64,000 nucleotides of DNA from Caldilineaceae bacterium (GCA_019637645.1 JAHBVH010000045.1:8240-72239); one strand, 5' to 3'. Counted from the first letter of the stretch, positions 33,714-43,172 are shown. The notes: a model not told the origin generated them from the letters alone. Translations and numbers: made by a program.

Positions 33714-36299
33714 ATGCAATCGCCTGTCTCTCCCTTGTTTACGCCCCTTTCTCTAGCCGGGGCCTTCACCGTGGACCATCAAACTCTGACCGATGGTTTG
33801 CGTGTTCCGCGCGAGGTAGGCCAACTGACTGGTCACCAAGGTTTTGCCGGGATTCCCTTTGCTTTGGGTGAACCAGGCGAAAAAAATGTGATCTTGCTAG
33901 ACAAAGCGGAAGTTAGCATCGACCTAGCCGTAGCGGCGCCAGATGGTTTGCTCGCGCACTATCTCATCTTTCTCCATGCCGTCGAAGACCGCGTCACCAA
34001 TTATCTCACTGGCTTGGCCGATTTTTCCGTAGATGGCAATGAACTTGGCGATTTGGTTGCTGATTATACCATCGAATATGCCGATGGCACCGTGGAAACG
34101 ACCCCTATTCTGCGCCGTTTCGCCATTCAACAGAGCCGCATCGCCTGGGGCGCCAGTGCTTTTGCGGCGATTCCGGCCCTGAAAGCCAATGTGTTTGCTA
34201 CCCTGACCGAAGAGCAGATCCTTGGTCGCCAACCCACAGGTCCCTATGGCCGCGGCGAAACCCGCCACGTTTCCGGGCGGGAGCGCTCGGCGGATCGGCT
34301 CTGGCTCTATGCTTTGCCGAACCCTCACCCAACAAAACCCATCCGGCGGCTTATCTGTACTCCTCAGAAAGAACGGGCCGTCATCTATGGGATTACAGCA
34401 ACCAGTGTAACTGACCATCCGTTACGGGCAGGCGTGCGCCGCAAAGCGCGCCTAACGCTGCCGGCTGGCCTGCCACTTAATAAGGTGGGCGAAGTCGAGG
34501 GGCTGCAAATTGACCTGGGCGTTATCATTTCGGCGCGCGCCGCCCTTGATTATGATCCGGCGCGCTGGTTGGGGGAAGAGCCGGTTGTGCAGCCCGCGCG
34601 TTCGGAGCAAGCGGTGATCGTCGAATATGCTGCCCATCCCCAAGCCAAACTCTACGTTCCCACTGGTGGTGATACTCCGCTCATCTATGATCTCGCTACC
34701 TTTACCACGACAGAACTGATCGAGGTAGCACCGGCCCATCGCCCCGTTACCATTCGGGTGGTTGAACAAGGTTCGCAAACACCCGTGGCTGTCCGCCTGC
34801 ATCTGCATGGCGCGCAAGGGGAATATCTGCCCCCGCGCGGCAACCACCGCAAGGTCAATCCTTATTGGTTTGAAGATAACTACGGCGAGTTTGTCAATGG
34901 CTATAACCAATATGCCTATATCCTTGGCGAGTGCATTGTCGATCTGCCGCTGGGCGATGTCTATGTCGAGATCACCAAAGGCTATGAGATCAAACCGATC
35001 CGCACCCGCGTGACGGTGGATGCGGCAACCGATGTGCTGACCTTTGAACTGGAAAAAGTGCTCCACTGGCGCGAACGCGGGTGGGTGACAGCGGATACCC
35101 ATGTGCACTTTCTGAGCCCAACAACAGCTTTGCTCGAGGGGCAAGCCGAAGGCGTGCATGTCGTCAACCTGTTGGCCAGCCAATGGGGCGAAATGTTTAG
35201 CAATGTCACGGACTTCGACGGGAAAACAACGCTTGGCGCGCAAGAATTTGGCGGCGACGGTGAATTTTTGGTCCGGGTCGGCACGGAAAACCGCATGCAG
35301 GTGCTCGGCCATATCTCCTTGCTCGGCTATGCTGGCCAGATGATCCACCCCCTCTGCACCGGTGGCCCCTCCGAGTCGGCCATTGGCGATCCCCAAGAGG
35401 TGACCATGGCCGAGTGGGCGCAACGTTGTATCGATCAAGGCGGGCTGGTGGTGATGCCCCATGCCCCTAATCCACAGTTAGAACGCGCCGCGGATATTGT
35501 CCTCGGCCTCGTCCATGCCATTGAACTGATGACCTTTAACCCCCTTCAAGCTAACAACATTCAGGTCAACCCCTATGGCCTTGCCGACTGGTATCGCTAT
35601 CTCAACCTGGGCTACCAAGTGCCCCTCTCGGGCGGGTCGGACAAGATGGCGGCTTCCTCCTTGTTGGGCGGGATTCGCACCTATACCAATCTAGGAGACC
35701 GTCCCTTTACGTATGAAGATTGGATGGCCGCGACCAAAGCGGGGAATACTTTTGTGACGGTTGGCCCGCTGGCCGCGATCACGGTAGAGGGCGTTGCGCC
35801 CGGCGGCAAAGTAAAATTGCCTGCCACCGGTGGCACCGTCGATGTCAGTTGGAAAGTGGAATCGGTGAGCCTGCCCATTGATGCCGTCGAGGTTGTTGTG
35901 GGCGGCTTGGCCGTGGCGCAGAGCGTGGTCAACAAGGGTTTACAAGCGAGTGGCACGGCGCGGGTGCCCATCACCGAATCGACCTGGATCGCGCTGCGCG
36001 TGCGGGGCAGCTACAAAGGTCAGCATGGCGAAATCGCCGCGCACACCAGCGCGATCCAAGTGTTGGTAGAGGGGAAGCCGCTCTTTTCTTCCAAAGATGC
36101 CACCGCCATCCTAGAGCAGATCGAAGGTGCGATTGCCTACGTGGACACGATCGCCCCGCGGCCTGCTGCGCAACGCTTTAAGCAGTTACGCGCCTCGCTG
36201 GAGGCGGCTCACAACCGTTTGCACCAGCGTATGCATAACAATGGTATCTTCCACCGACATACCCCGCTGCATGATCATACACAGGCGCACGAACATTAA
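33714..36299 (+). CDS. CehA/McbA-like PHP-superfamily metallohydrolase, large form
   Basis: 861 residues; GGAGG lies directly before the ATG, and a longer frame from 33534 reads a decayed repeat. Residues 1-440 form beta-rich domains. The hydrolase part starts with ADTHVH (Asp461, His463, His465). It contains VVMPHAP, IELMTFNP, LSGGSDKMA and the family tail TFVTVGPLAAITVEG. This resembles CehA/McbA proteins, known from carbaryl hydrolysis but mostly of unknown substrate. The last 25 residues are His-rich (HRHTPLHDHTQAHEH) and may bind metal. No signal peptide is seen. A 9-bp inverted repeat TATCCTGAA/TTCAGGATA (36305-36372) follows and may terminate transcription. Confidence 0.8.
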   Translation: MQSPVSPLFTPLSLAGAFTVDHQTLTDGLRVPREVGQLTGHQGFAGIPFALGEPGEKNVILLDKAEVSIDLAVAAPDGLLAHYLIFLHAVEDRVTNYLTGLADFSVDGNELGDLVADYTIEYADGTVETTPILRRFAIQQSRIAWGASAFAAIPALKANVFATLTEEQILGRQPTGPYGRGETRHVSGRERSADRLWLYALPNPHPTKPIRRLICTPQKERAVIYGITATSVTDHPLRAGVRRKARLTLPAGLPLNKVGEVEGLQIDLGVIISARAALDYDPARWLGEEPVVQPARSEQAVIVEYAAHPQAKLYVPTGGDTPLIYDLATFTTTELIEVAPAHRPVTIRVVEQGSQTPVAVRLHLHGAQGEYLPPRGNHRKVNPYWFEDNYGEFVNGYNQYAYILGECIVDLPLGDVYVEITKGYEIKPIRTRVTVDAATDVLTFELEKVLHWRERGWVTADTHVHFLSPTTALLEGQAEGVHVVNLLASQWGEMFSNVTDFDGKTTLGAQEFGGDGEFLVRVGTENRMQVLGHISLLGYAGQMIHPLCTGGPSESAIGDPQEVTMAEWAQRCIDQGGLVVMPHAPNPQLERAADIVLGLVHAIELMTFNPLQANNIQVNPYGLADWYRYLNLGYQVPLSGGSDKMAASSLLGGIRTYTNLGDRPFTYEDWMAATKAGNTFVTVGPLAAITVEGVAPGGKVKLPATGGTVDVSWKVESVSLPIDAVEVVVGGLAVAQSVVNKGLQASGTARVPITESTWIALRVRGSYKGQHGEIAAHTSAIQVLVEGKPLFSSKDATAILEQIEGAIAYVDTIAPRPAAQRFKQLRASLEAAHNRLHQRMHNNGIFHRHTPLHDHTQAHEH

Positions 36300-36411
36300 G
36301 AACTTATCCTGAAATTGGTTGTGGTTCCCGTCAAGCCTGCCGTAGCGCGGCGGTCACAGAAACTTCAGGATAGAGACCAAGTCAATTGAGTCTATCTGGT
36401 GTACCTTTGCT

Positions 36412-36484
36412 GGATGGGCTGGGCAAAACGCTGGCCACGGTTGTGCCTGGTCGCGCCAACAGCCCAGCCCATCCGGCAAGCGTG
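36412..36484 (+). other. Structured leader upstream of the ECF sigma gene
   Basis: GGATGGGCTGGGC at 36412-36424 pairs perfectly with GCCCAGCCCATCC at 36472-36484, with a 47-nt loop that can itself fold (CTGGCCACG..CGCGCCA). The stem ends 23 bases before the sigma start codon. It could be a leader RNA or an intergenic repeat. Confidence 0.5.
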
Positions 36485-36507
36485 GCTGAAGAAGTGCAAA
36501 GGCAACT

Positions 36508-37209
36508 ATGACATTCTCTGCTCCGGATCTGTCTTCCTTTCCCCTGGCTGGCCTGGTTCATCGCTGCCAACAAGAAAGTGAACGCTATTTTCGTGGTCAA
36601 GCGAATGATCCCACCTATTGTTATGAAATCTTCCGGCGCGCCATTGTGGAGCGGTCGGAGGCGGCTTGGGGGTTGCTCTATGCCCAGTATTTACCCCTGG
36701 TGACTGGCTGGGTAGAGCATCATAGTGGCTATGCGCGTACCAACGAAGAGGCTAATTATTTTGTCAATCGCGCCTATGAAAAGATGTGGTCGGCGGTCCA
36801 ACCGGAAAAGTTTGGCCGCTTTCCTGATCTCAAGTCTCTCCTCCGCTATCTCCAATTATGTGTACATAGTGTGATCATCGACCACATCCGCGCCGATGAA
36901 ACAACCGTTTTAGCCGAGCCGACCATTGTGCTAGCGGGTGTCGAAGAACCCATTTTGGATGCACTGCAGCAGCAGGCTTTCTGGGAACAGATCCAACGGC
37001 GCTTGCATGATGAGCGTGAGCAGCAATTACTCTACTACCGTTATGGCCTTGGTTTTAAGCCGCGCCAGATCTGCGAATATTTCCCGGATCGCTTTCCCGA
37101 TATTCAGGAGGTCTACAGCATCACCCAGAATATCCTGGCGCGGTTGCGCCGGGATGATGAGCTGCGGCAACTGTTTGAGGCTGAATTTCGTCCGCAGCTC
37201 CGTTCATGA
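36508..37209 (+). CDS. ECF-type RNA polymerase sigma factor
   Basis: 233 residues. Region 2 is seen in WGLLYAQYLPLVTGWVEH, NYFVNRAYEKMWSAV and LRYLQLCVHSVIIDHIR. Region 4 follows at about 165-225 (EREQQLLYYRYGLGFKPRQI). The spacing fits a two-domain ECF factor, although region 4 carries an insertion relative to classical ones. AAAGG is upstream of the start. A double zinc-finger protein of anti-sigma type follows on the same strand 140 bases later, then a TPR-CHAT protease. The set suggests a regulated sigma switch. Confidence 0.78.
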   Translation: MTFSAPDLSSFPLAGLVHRCQQESERYFRGQANDPTYCYEIFRRAIVERSEAAWGLLYAQYLPLVTGWVEHHSGYARTNEEANYFVNRAYEKMWSAVQPEKFGRFPDLKSLLRYLQLCVHSVIIDHIRADETTVLAEPTIVLAGVEEPILDALQQQAFWEQIQRRLHDEREQQLLYYRYGLGFKPRQICEYFPDRFPDIQEVYSITQNILARLRRDDELRQLFEAEFRPQLRS

Positions 37210-37238
37210 ATTTGTCTTGATAAGATGGGCCGTCCATC

Positions 37239-37274
37239 GCCTAAAGTGCTTGCACAATCGTAAGCACTTTAGGC
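37239..37274 (+). other. Perfect hairpin between sigma and anti-sigma genes
   Basis: GCCTAAAGTGCTT (37239-37251) and AAGCACTTTAGGC (37262-37274) form a 13-bp perfect stem with a 10-nt loop. There is no T-run. It may set the sigma to anti-sigma ratio by partial termination, by RNA processing or as a protein site. Confidence 0.6.
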
Positions 37275-37349
37275 CAAACTGTGCTGGAAAAGTGTGCGAA
37301 AATATCGTTTAGATCCATAGCGACTGGGCGATCTGCTAGGAAAGGTATA

Positions 37350-38117
37350 ATGATGGCGTGTGTACAACCGATTCCGCTGCGTGATGATGACCTATTGGCC
37401 TACTTGGCCGGTGAAGCCACGCCGGCCGTGACTGCCCATCTTGCTCAATGTGATGACTGCCACCAACGGCTTGCTGCGCTAGCCGCGGCCGAGCGCCAGA
37501 TGAGCCAGCTCTTCTATCGGCGCGAATGTCCTTCCGCGCTGACTTTGGGGGAATACCAATTAGGTCTGCTCTCGCCTACGCTGGAACGGCCCATCGCGGC
37601 CCATCTACGCCAGTGCCCCCATTGCACCAATGAAATGGCGCTGTTGACCAGCTATCTGACCGCTGTCGCACCAACGATTGCCATAGAGCCAGTGCCAGCG
37701 CTAGGCGAGCGGATGCGCGTATGGGTGGCACGCTTGGTAGAGGAGCTTTCTACGCTTGGCGCCCCTGGTGAGCTAACCGCCGCCGCGGCAGGTCTACGTG
37801 GCGCCGCTGCTGACCAACATCGGGTCTATGAAGCAGACGCGGGCGTGCAACTTATTTTGGACGTGCAAGCGGATGGTCAACGGCCAGGACAGCGGCTCCT
37901 CCTTGGGTTAGTCTTGGGTCTTGTCCATCCCGAAACGCTTACCGCCCATCTCTGGCGGGCGGATCGCTCTGGCGCGGCGACAACGTCCACGCCCGTTGCA
38001 ACCACCACGATTGACGAATTAGGTAATTTTATCCTGAGCAATCTAGCCCCGGGCTCCTACGCGCTGATTCTACGCAGTGAAAAGACAGAAGTGCATATTC
38101 CCGACCTGTCGCTCTAA
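37350..38117 (+). CDS. Double zinc-finger anti-sigma-factor-like protein
   Basis: 255 residues without a membrane helix. Two zinc-finger blocks of the HxxxCxxC anti-sigma type are present: HLAQCDDCHQRLAAL near residue 30 and HLRQCPHCTNEMALL near 88. The C-terminal half (about 145-255) is a soluble beta-rich domain ending NFILSNLAPGSYALILRSE, a carboxypeptidase-regulatory-like fold found in Chloroflexi and cyanobacterial regulators. The start at 37350 has AAAGG upstream. It presumably sequesters the upstream ECF factor. A soluble anti-sigma beside a protease is consistent with release by cleavage; that is inference. Confidence 0.75.
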   Translation: MMACVQPIPLRDDDLLAYLAGEATPAVTAHLAQCDDCHQRLAALAAAERQMSQLFYRRECPSALTLGEYQLGLLSPTLERPIAAHLRQCPHCTNEMALLTSYLTAVAPTIAIEPVPALGERMRVWVARLVEELSTLGAPGELTAAAAGLRGAAADQHRVYEADAGVQLILDVQADGQRPGQRLLLGLVLGLVHPETLTAHLWRADRSGAATTSTPVATTTIDELGNFILSNLAPGSYALILRSEKTEVHIPDLSL

Positions 38118-38589
38118 ATTTTTCCTCATACTGTTGGCTTCCCTAGCCCTTCCCATACCCCATTGTCCTGCTTAGGCAACAAGGGCCTTTGGTGTACAAG
38201 GGTAGCCAGCCGCCCTCTGTAATTATGCTATTGTCCTCCCACGCTAATCGATTCGTCTCCTGATCAACGCCGCGTCAACGCACCCCTGATAGGCTACTGA
38301 TATAGACAATTTTTGATATACAACGGACTTACTACAAATACCGTAAAGCTTAGCGAACAGTGCAATGAATGGGCGGTTTTGAAATCTTGTGACAACTTTT
38401 GTCTACATAATTCGTCTATATAGATAGACAACAACTAAGACCTATGTCTTGGTTGTATCGAGAAGGGTGACGTGCTACGGCGTAGACCACGACTGTCGTG
38501 CCATCCATCACACGTCATCTATCCTGTCCCATACGGCCTCTCCCTGTACAGCATAAACCGTACGCATCTTCGCACATGACATTTCAGAA
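38118..38589. other. Intergenic region, 472 bp, AT-richer than its surroundings
   Basis: No gene is visible. A short inverted repeat GTCTAT-ATAG-ATAGAC lies at 38414-38429, and a related GTCTACATA is just before it at 38401. These may be regulatory sites for the TPR-CHAT gene. I do not see a convincing sigma70 or ECF promoter pair. Confidence 0.4.
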
Positions 38590-41500
38590 ATGAGTAAGCT
38601 TGTGTTGATAATCTCTGATCGCACCGCTGCGTGTAGGCGCGTAAGGATCTCCACCCGCACCTTAGCCAGCCGGGGCATTCCTGATTCTACCAAAAGCCAA
38701 CCAAGGCTAAGCCCCGCCGTATGGGTAGAGCGCTGCTTAGCCTGCCCTGACCGTGAAGCCCAACACACCTTTCTGCACACCTATGCTGGCCAGGCCGATG
38801 AAGCAGTTGCCCACCTGCTGAAACAGCGTGCCGACCAACAGATGCGCTCCGCGGTTGGTGATGCGTTACAGATAGCACAACTCCTGCTTGAACTAGGTGA
38901 AAAAGCTAATCTGCCGGTGGCGCGAGCTTTGGGCCTGACGGCAGAAGCCAATGCGTTGACTGCTGGCGGCTTGGGCGATTATGACCGTGCTGTGGCCTGC
39001 TATGAACAGGCGGCTGCCATCTATCAGTCGTTGCAGCGGCCCTTAGAACAGGCAACCGTGGTCGTGGGTAAAGTCTCGGCATTGGCCTTCCTGGGCCGCT
39101 ATGCCGACGCATTGGTAGCGGGACAATGGGCGGCTGAAATCCTCGCGACCTATGCCCAATGGCAAACCTTGGCGGGTCTGCAGTGGAATCTGGCCATCGT
39201 CTATGGCCGACAGGGGGATGATATGGGTGCTCTTGAGAAATTTGATCAAGTATTGGCCTTTTATCAACAGCTTGGCGAAGCCGGCGTCTGGTCTGTCCCC
39301 ATGGTTGAACAGAATCGCGCCATTGTCTTGCGGAATTTGGGGCAATTCCCGGCCTCTATCCAGGCCAGTCTACGTGCTGCCCAGCTCTTTGCCCAGCTTG
39401 GGCAGACCGCCGAGCTGGCACGGGCGCGCCAGAATCTAGCCATCACCTACGTTGTCCTAGGGCGCTATAATGAAGCATTGGAACTGCTCGATAGTGCTAG
39501 CCAAGCCTTTCGGCAGGATAGCCGCCATGCGGATGCATTGCTGGTTGAGCTTTATGTGGCGGAGTGTCTCCTTCACCTCCGCCGCTTTCAGGATGTTTTA
39601 GAGAAGTGCCAATCGATTTGTCGCTACTTTGCCCATCGTGGGACGCAGCTTGAGTTAGGTCAGGCGCGTTTATACGAAGGGGTCGCGCTGGCTGGCCTTG
39701 GGCGCTACGCCGAAGCGTTGCTCGCACTACAGGTTGCCGCCGACCATTTTCGCGATGCGGGGAATGGGGTGTGGGGGGCAACTGCTGCGCTGGAACGGGC
39801 TGCTGTGCTCCTACAGCAGGGTGCCTATGCCGAAAGTCTGCAAGCGAGCCAAGCGTGCTGTGCCATCTTTCAACAACATGAACTGCCAGTCCGGCATGCC
39901 CAGTCCTGTCTATTGGCAGCGCGGGCAGCCCTGGCTCTGCACCAAGCAGCCACGGTCCAGCAACTGCTGGCGCAGGTCTTTGCCCTGAGCGCACAGAGTG
40001 ATATCCCCACCTTGGCCTATCAAGCCCATTATCTGTTAGGCGAGCTCTGTAAGCAACAGGGAGAGGTGACACGTGCGCACGCCGCCTATGCCCGCGCCAT
40101 TCAGGAGTTGGAACGCCTGCGGGGAAATTTAATGGTTGAATTTCGGGCCGATTTTCTGGCCGATAAGCAGAACGTCTATGAAGAGATGGTCGATCTCTGT
40201 CTGGCCCAACAGGAACCAACCCTGGGCTTTACCTATGCCGAACGGGCCAAGTCACGCGCCTTGCTCGACCTCCTGGCGCAGCGGGTCGATCTGCGGATTC
40301 AAGCAAAGGATGCCCACGATCAGCAGGATGTGGCGCAATTGCTGCAATTGCGTCAAGAGCGCGACCGCCTCTATCGGCGTTGGGAAGGTCAGAGTGAACT
40401 GCGCCAGCGGGGGGCAGTGGTCGGCATCCAGGCACAGGCAGAGCAACAGCAAATTCTGGCGCTGGAAAAGCAGATTACGGCCATTTGGCATAAATTGCTA
40501 GTCCACAATGCTGATTATGCACGTCAAGCGACGCTCTGGCAGCTCCACACAGAACCGGTGCAGATCTATCTGCCCGCTGATACGCTCCTCATTGAATACT
40601 TTACTATTCACGGCACCCTTGTTGCCTTCCTGGTTAGCCGGACGACGGTGACTGCCGTGCGCCTGCCGACGCCCATGAGCCGAGTGATTCAATTGACCCA
40701 ATTGTTGCAACTCAACATCCGCTCGGTCATACGTAGCACACCGACGCAATTACAAAGCTTGACCCAAAACGCGATAGGCTTACTGCAACAGCTCTATAAC
40801 GCCCTTGTCGCGCCCTATGCCGAGCACTTGGCCGACTATCGCCATTTGCAAATTGTGCCCCATGGGCCGCTGCACTATCTGCCGTTTCATGCGCTGCATG
40901 ATGGCGAACGGTATCTAGTAGAGACGCACGAGATCAGCTATTTGCCAGGGGCCGACTTATTACGCTACGGTCGCGAGCCACAGATGCCATCCGCTGCGGC
41001 CACCACCCCTGCTGCTGGTTCTGCTACGCAAACCCTAGTCTTGGGTCACTCGTTGGGTGACCGTTTGCCCCATACCCTGATCGAGGCGCAACAAGTGGCG
41101 GCGCTGACCGGTGGTCACGCTTTACTGAATGGACAGGCGACTACGGCTAACCTACAAAGGGCTGCTGCGACCTGCCAGATCTTGCACTTTGCCACCCATG
41201 GTGACTTTCGGCATGACAACCCCCTCTTTTCGGGCCTGGCGTTAGAGGATAGCTGGCTGACCACGCTGGATATTTTTCATCTGCGGCTCAATGCTTCCTT
41301 GGTAACCCTCAGTGCTTGCCAGACAGGCCGCCATGTGATCGGCGGTGGCGATGAATTGTTGGGGATCATGCGTGCGTTTCTCTATGCTGGTGCGGCCTCA
41401 CTGGTGGCTACCCTTTGGTCGGTAGAGGATCATTCTACGGCTACACTCATGCGCCTTTTCTATACGCAGCTGATGAATGGCACCACCAAAGGCGCAGCGT

Positions 41501-41598
41501 TACGCCAAGCCCAATTGAGCTGTCTCGCCGATCAACGTCAGGCGCACCCCTTTTTCTGGGCTCCTTTCTTCTTGGTCGGTGATGCGGGGCCGTTGTAG
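38590..41598 (+). CDS. TPR-CHAT caspase-like protease
   Basis: 1002 residues. An N-terminal segment (about 40-100: ERCLACPDREAQHTFLHTYA) typical of Chloroflexota CHAT proteins is followed by at least eight TPR units (100-560). A coiled coil (575-650) and a CHAT domain (about 660-1002) come next. The catalytic dyad is visible as His870 in LHFATHGDF and Cys910 in LSACQTG; GGGDELLGIMRAFLYAGA and FFWAPFFLVGD are CHAT signatures. CHAT proteases cleave partner proteins in Craspase and gasdermin systems. Here an ECF sigma and a zinc-finger anti-sigma precede it. The start at 38590 lacks a ribosome-binding site and the first 40 residues look weakly coding, so the true start may be later. Confidence 0.88.
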   Translation: MSKLVLIISDRTAACRRVRISTRTLASRGIPDSTKSQPRLSPAVWVERCLACPDREAQHTFLHTYAGQADEAVAHLLKQRADQQMRSAVGDALQIAQLLLELGEKANLPVARALGLTAEANALTAGGLGDYDRAVACYEQAAAIYQSLQRPLEQATVVVGKVSALAFLGRYADALVAGQWAAEILATYAQWQTLAGLQWNLAIVYGRQGDDMGALEKFDQVLAFYQQLGEAGVWSVPMVEQNRAIVLRNLGQFPASIQASLRAAQLFAQLGQTAELARARQNLAITYVVLGRYNEALELLDSASQAFRQDSRHADALLVELYVAECLLHLRRFQDVLEKCQSICRYFAHRGTQLELGQARLYEGVALAGLGRYAEALLALQVAADHFRDAGNGVWGATAALERAAVLLQQGAYAESLQASQACCAIFQQHELPVRHAQSCLLAARAALALHQAATVQQLLAQVFALSAQSDIPTLAYQAHYLLGELCKQQGEVTRAHAAYARAIQELERLRGNLMVEFRADFLADKQNVYEEMVDLCLAQQEPTLGFTYAERAKSRALLDLLAQRVDLRIQAKDAHDQQDVAQLLQLRQERDRLYRRWEGQSELRQRGAVVGIQAQAEQQQILALEKQITAIWHKLLVHNADYARQATLWQLHTEPVQIYLPADTLLIEYFTIHGTLVAFLVSRTTVTAVRLPTPMSRVIQLTQLLQLNIRSVIRSTPTQLQSLTQNAIGLLQQLYNALVAPYAEHLADYRHLQIVPHGPLHYLPFHALHDGERYLVETHEISYLPGADLLRYGREPQMPSAAATTPAAGSATQTLVLGHSLGDRLPHTLIEAQQVAALTGGHALLNGQATTANLQRAAATCQILHFATHGDFRHDNPLFSGLALEDSWLTTLDIFHLRLNASLVTLSACQTGRHVIGGGDELLGIMRAFLYAGAASLVATLWSVEDHSTATLMRLFYTQLMNGTTKGAALRQAQLSCLADQRQAHPFFWAPFFLVGDAGPL

Positions 41599-41758
41599 AA
41601 AATACACTTGTCCGAATGGACGAGACACCAGAAGATGGCAAGAGAACGTACCGACAGCGAAGCGTACTTCCTCTATAGTAGAGCGGTGTTATATAGGTAG
41701 ATAAGTCCTGTTCGGTTTTCAAAGTTTGGCAGGGCCCTGATCATATGGAGTAAGTAAG

Positions 41759-42208
41759 ATGGCTGAGGTAAGTCTTCGCGAAAAAATTTCTACGGCCCTC
41801 TTCTCGGCCTCTCCCGGTGCCCATGGGCGTACCTTCGACCGAGCCCAAAAGCGGTTTGCCCCTTGTCCCGATTCACCTAACTGTGTTTCCACCCAAGCGC
41901 CCACTGATGACCCAGTGCATGCGATCCAACCGATTCCCTACCAAGGTCCGTTGGCCGCGGCGCAGCAACGGCTATTGAGCGTTCTACGGGCGATGCCCCG
42001 TGTAACGCTGGTGGCGGTGGAGCCCGATTATCTCTATGCGGAATTTCGTTCCCAGCTTTGGCATTTTGTCGATGATGTGGAATTTTATTTCGATGAATCC
42101 GCTCATCAGATCCACTTTCGCTCCTCCTCTCGCCTAGGCCGCGGGGACTTGGGCGTCAACCGCAAACGCATGGAGACGATCCGCCAACGCTTCGCTGCGC
42201 TAGGCTAA
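41759..42208 (+). CDS. DUF1499 family protein
   Basis: 149 residues. The family signature is the N-terminal CPDSPNCVSTQAP near residue 40, followed by YLYAEFRSQLWHFVDDVEFY and IHFRSSSRLGRGDLGVNR. DUF1499 proteins are widespread in proteobacteria, cyanobacteria and chloroplasts and have no proven function. No signal peptide is visible. AAGTAAG at 8 bases is a weak ribosome-binding site. A palindromic repeat follows and separates it from the convergent SDR gene. Confidence 0.9.
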   Translation: MAEVSLREKISTALFSASPGAHGRTFDRAQKRFAPCPDSPNCVSTQAPTDDPVHAIQPIPYQGPLAAAQQRLLSVLRAMPRVTLVAVEPDYLYAEFRSQLWHFVDDVEFYFDESAHQIHFRSSSRLGRGDLGVNRKRMETIRQRFAALG

Positions 42209-42237
42209 ACAAACCGTTGCGGGGTGATGACGTGTCC

Positions 42238-42270
42238 AGACCTGACAGGTTTTCAAAACCTGTCAGGTGT
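42238..42270. repeat. Dispersed palindromic repeat copy
   Basis: AGACCTGACAGGTTTTC continues into AAAACCTGTCAGGTGT. It lies between convergent genes and can act as a bidirectional terminator. One mismatch breaks the outer stem. Confidence 0.85.
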
Positions 42271-42295
42271 AGCGATAACCGTTTCAAACCGTCAT

Positions 42296-43027
42296 TTACA
42301 GGCGGCTGGGATAGATGACCAGTTCGGGCACGTAGGCGCGCTCCGGTAGCCCCATGACAAACATACAGGCGGCGGCAACATCTTCTGGTTGCAAGGCTTT
42401 GGCTAATAGTTCAGGCGTTGGTGGGGTGGGCCGTTTGTAGACTAAGGGTGTCTCGGTCAGCCCTGGGTAGATGACGGTAACACGGACGCCGTTTTCCTTC
42501 TCTTCTTCCATTGCTCCATGGGCCAACGCGCTAACGCCAGCTTTGGTGGCTTGGTAGGCAATACCCGAGCGATCGGCGCGTTTGGCTGCTCCCGAGGTAA
42601 TATGAATCAATAAGCCATTTTGCTGTTGGCGAAAGAGCGGCATAATGGCTTGGGTGAGATGAAAAGCCGCGGTGAGGTTGGTTTCCATCATCATTTGCCA
42701 ACTCTCATCGGTGAGTTCGGCGATGGTGCGCCGTGGTATGTTAGCCCCAATGCTGTTGATCAAGATGTCGATCCGGCCATAAGCCGCAACCGCGGCCGCG
42801 ACCAATGCCTGTGCTGCGCCGGGCGCGGCGGCATCAGTTGGTACGGATAGGACGGTGCCATTGGCCTGTTGGATCTGGCTTTGGAGGCTAGTCAGCGCCT
42901 CTTGATTGCGGGCCGCTATGACAACCGTCGCGCCTGCCTGGGCAGCGGCCAACGCGGTAGCCCGTCCCATACCACTGCTAGCACCGGCAACCAGCACAAC
43001 TTTATCCGCTAAATTCTTCATATTCAT
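42296..43027 (-). CDS. Short-chain dehydrogenase/reductase
   Basis: 243 residues of the classical SDR family. The NAD(P)-binding motif GASSGMGRA is near residue 14, with NSIGAN in place of NNAG. The active site is Ser in ITSGAAKRA with Tyr and Lys in YQATKAG. ARN after the second strand suggests NADP preference. A longer frame to 43084 starts before the ribosome-binding site; the ATG at 43027, or that at 43021, is preferred. It is alone on its strand apart from the STAND gene 146 bases upstream, so the substrate is open. Confidence 0.92.
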   Translation of the reverse strand: MNMKNLADKVVLVAGASSGMGRATALAAAQAGATVVIAARNQEALTSLQSQIQQANGTVLSVPTDAAAPGAAQALVAAAVAAYGRIDILINSIGANIPRRTIAELTDESWQMMMETNLTAAFHLTQAIMPLFRQQQNGLLIHITSGAAKRADRSGIAYQATKAGVSALAHGAMEEEKENGVRVTVIYPGLTETPLVYKRPTPPTPELLAKALQPEDVAAACMFVMGLPERAYVPELVIYPSRL

Positions 43028-43172
43028 CCCAAATTCCTTGTCCGTGGTGGCGCGTTCCTCCTGTTTGGCCGGGAGCGCGCACAATGCGTGGTGGAAAACG
43101 CCTGGGGTTAGGCAATCATGGGTCTATTGTACAGCAAGCATGGTCCCCCCGTCTAGCGCCCTGGCGCGGGGG

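Noticed and set aside
34452..35462. 336-codon minus-strand frame inside the CehA-like gene
   Set aside because: A shadow of the plus-strand gene, whose motifs and ribosome-binding site are convincing.
38590..41598. Complete Craspase (gRAMP/Cas7-11 plus TPR-CHAT) or gasdermin defence system
   Set aside because: No Cas7-11, no CRISPR array and no gasdermin-like gene lie near the TPR-CHAT gene; only the likeness of the sigma/anti-sigma output arm is retained as a finding.
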